From: Chionoecetes opilio
Lineage: Eukaryota; Arthropoda; Malacostraca; Decapoda; Majidae
Direction: 5' to 3'
Length of the DNA stretch: 64,000 nucleotides
Assembly (NCBI GenBank): GCA_016584305.1
Contig: JACEEZ010024063.1
Coordinates: forward strand, 112,501-176,500
Each line of letters starts with the position of its first letter. Position 1 is the first letter of the stretch. The notes under the pieces are model-generated. The model ran no database searches and was not told where the DNA came from. It saw only the letters and a list, made by a program, of their open reading frames with translations. The translations under genes and the position numbers were made by a program. Positions 63,796-64,000 of the stretch are shown piece by piece.

Positions 63796-64000
63796 TTGCC
63801 GACACATTATCATCCAACACCTGAACCAAACAAAATTGGATTTAAAGATGCGATATGCTTTATCCCTGCCTTGTTTTATGCAGATGATGGCCTTATTTTA
63901 GCACAGAGTGAAGAAGATGCCCTAAACATGAGTGACACTCACAGAAGCAGCAAAAGCAAGTGGCCTGGAGATGAATAAAGACAAAAGCCATATAATTATT
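63796..64000 (+). pseudogene. Reverse transcriptase fragment at the window edge
   Basis: The frame reads CFIPALFYADDGLILAQSEE, containing the RT catalytic YADD box, then shifts frame near 63,925 to TLTEAAKASGLEMNKDKSHI and runs off the window. Not the same family as the LINE at 56.9 kb. Confidence 0.7.

Overview
The window looks like a nuclear genome fragment from a decapod crustacean, most likely a crab. The genes are conserved animal genes split by long introns. The interstitial telomere-type repeat is the arthropod pentamer TTAGG. Microsatellites, minisatellites, tRNA-derived SINEs, dead LINE tails and foldback/MITE elements fill most of the rest. No prokaryotic features and no CRISPR array are present.

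Three real genes can be assembled from splice sites, reading phase and homology. (1) MRPL48, minus strand, 14,801 to 8,622: six exons, complete, 178 aa, a mitochondrial large-subunit ribosomal protein. (2) LETM1, plus strand, 19,664 to 42,657: eleven exons, 852 visible residues, the inner-mitochondrial-membrane cation/proton exchanger; the first exon with the targeting sequence was not found. (3) FBXO28, minus strand, 61,587 to 51,668: seven exons, 429 visible residues; the F-box exon lies beyond the window or was not found. MRPL48 and LETM1 are divergent neighbours and both act in mitochondria, but nothing here shows shared control.

Layout: 1-8.6 kb is repeat-rich, including a nested structure (4.05-7.44 kb) in which three 878-bp inverted-repeat elements lie head to tail inside another inverted-repeat element. 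8.6-14.8 kb is MRPL48 with two large minisatellites in its introns. 14.8-19.6 kb holds a foldback element with TTAGG repeats and a TTAA-flanked element. 19.7-42.7 kb is LETM1, whose introns carry a Helitron-like element, a hAT-like MITE with a clean 8-bp target duplication, a decayed LINE and two minisatellites that start at 5' splice sites. 42.7-51.6 kb is intergenic, with MITEs and a P-element-like transposase fragment. 51.7-61.6 kb is FBXO28, with several elements in its introns. 61.6-64 kb has a Merlin/ISXO2-like transposase gene with all three catalytic positions changed, plus LINE remnants.

The most unusual object is at 54.3-56.4 kb: an element with ~125-bp inverted arms that encodes a paired Cys/His-module protein of unknown family, preceded by a canonical 2A ribosome-skipping motif (DVEKNPGP).
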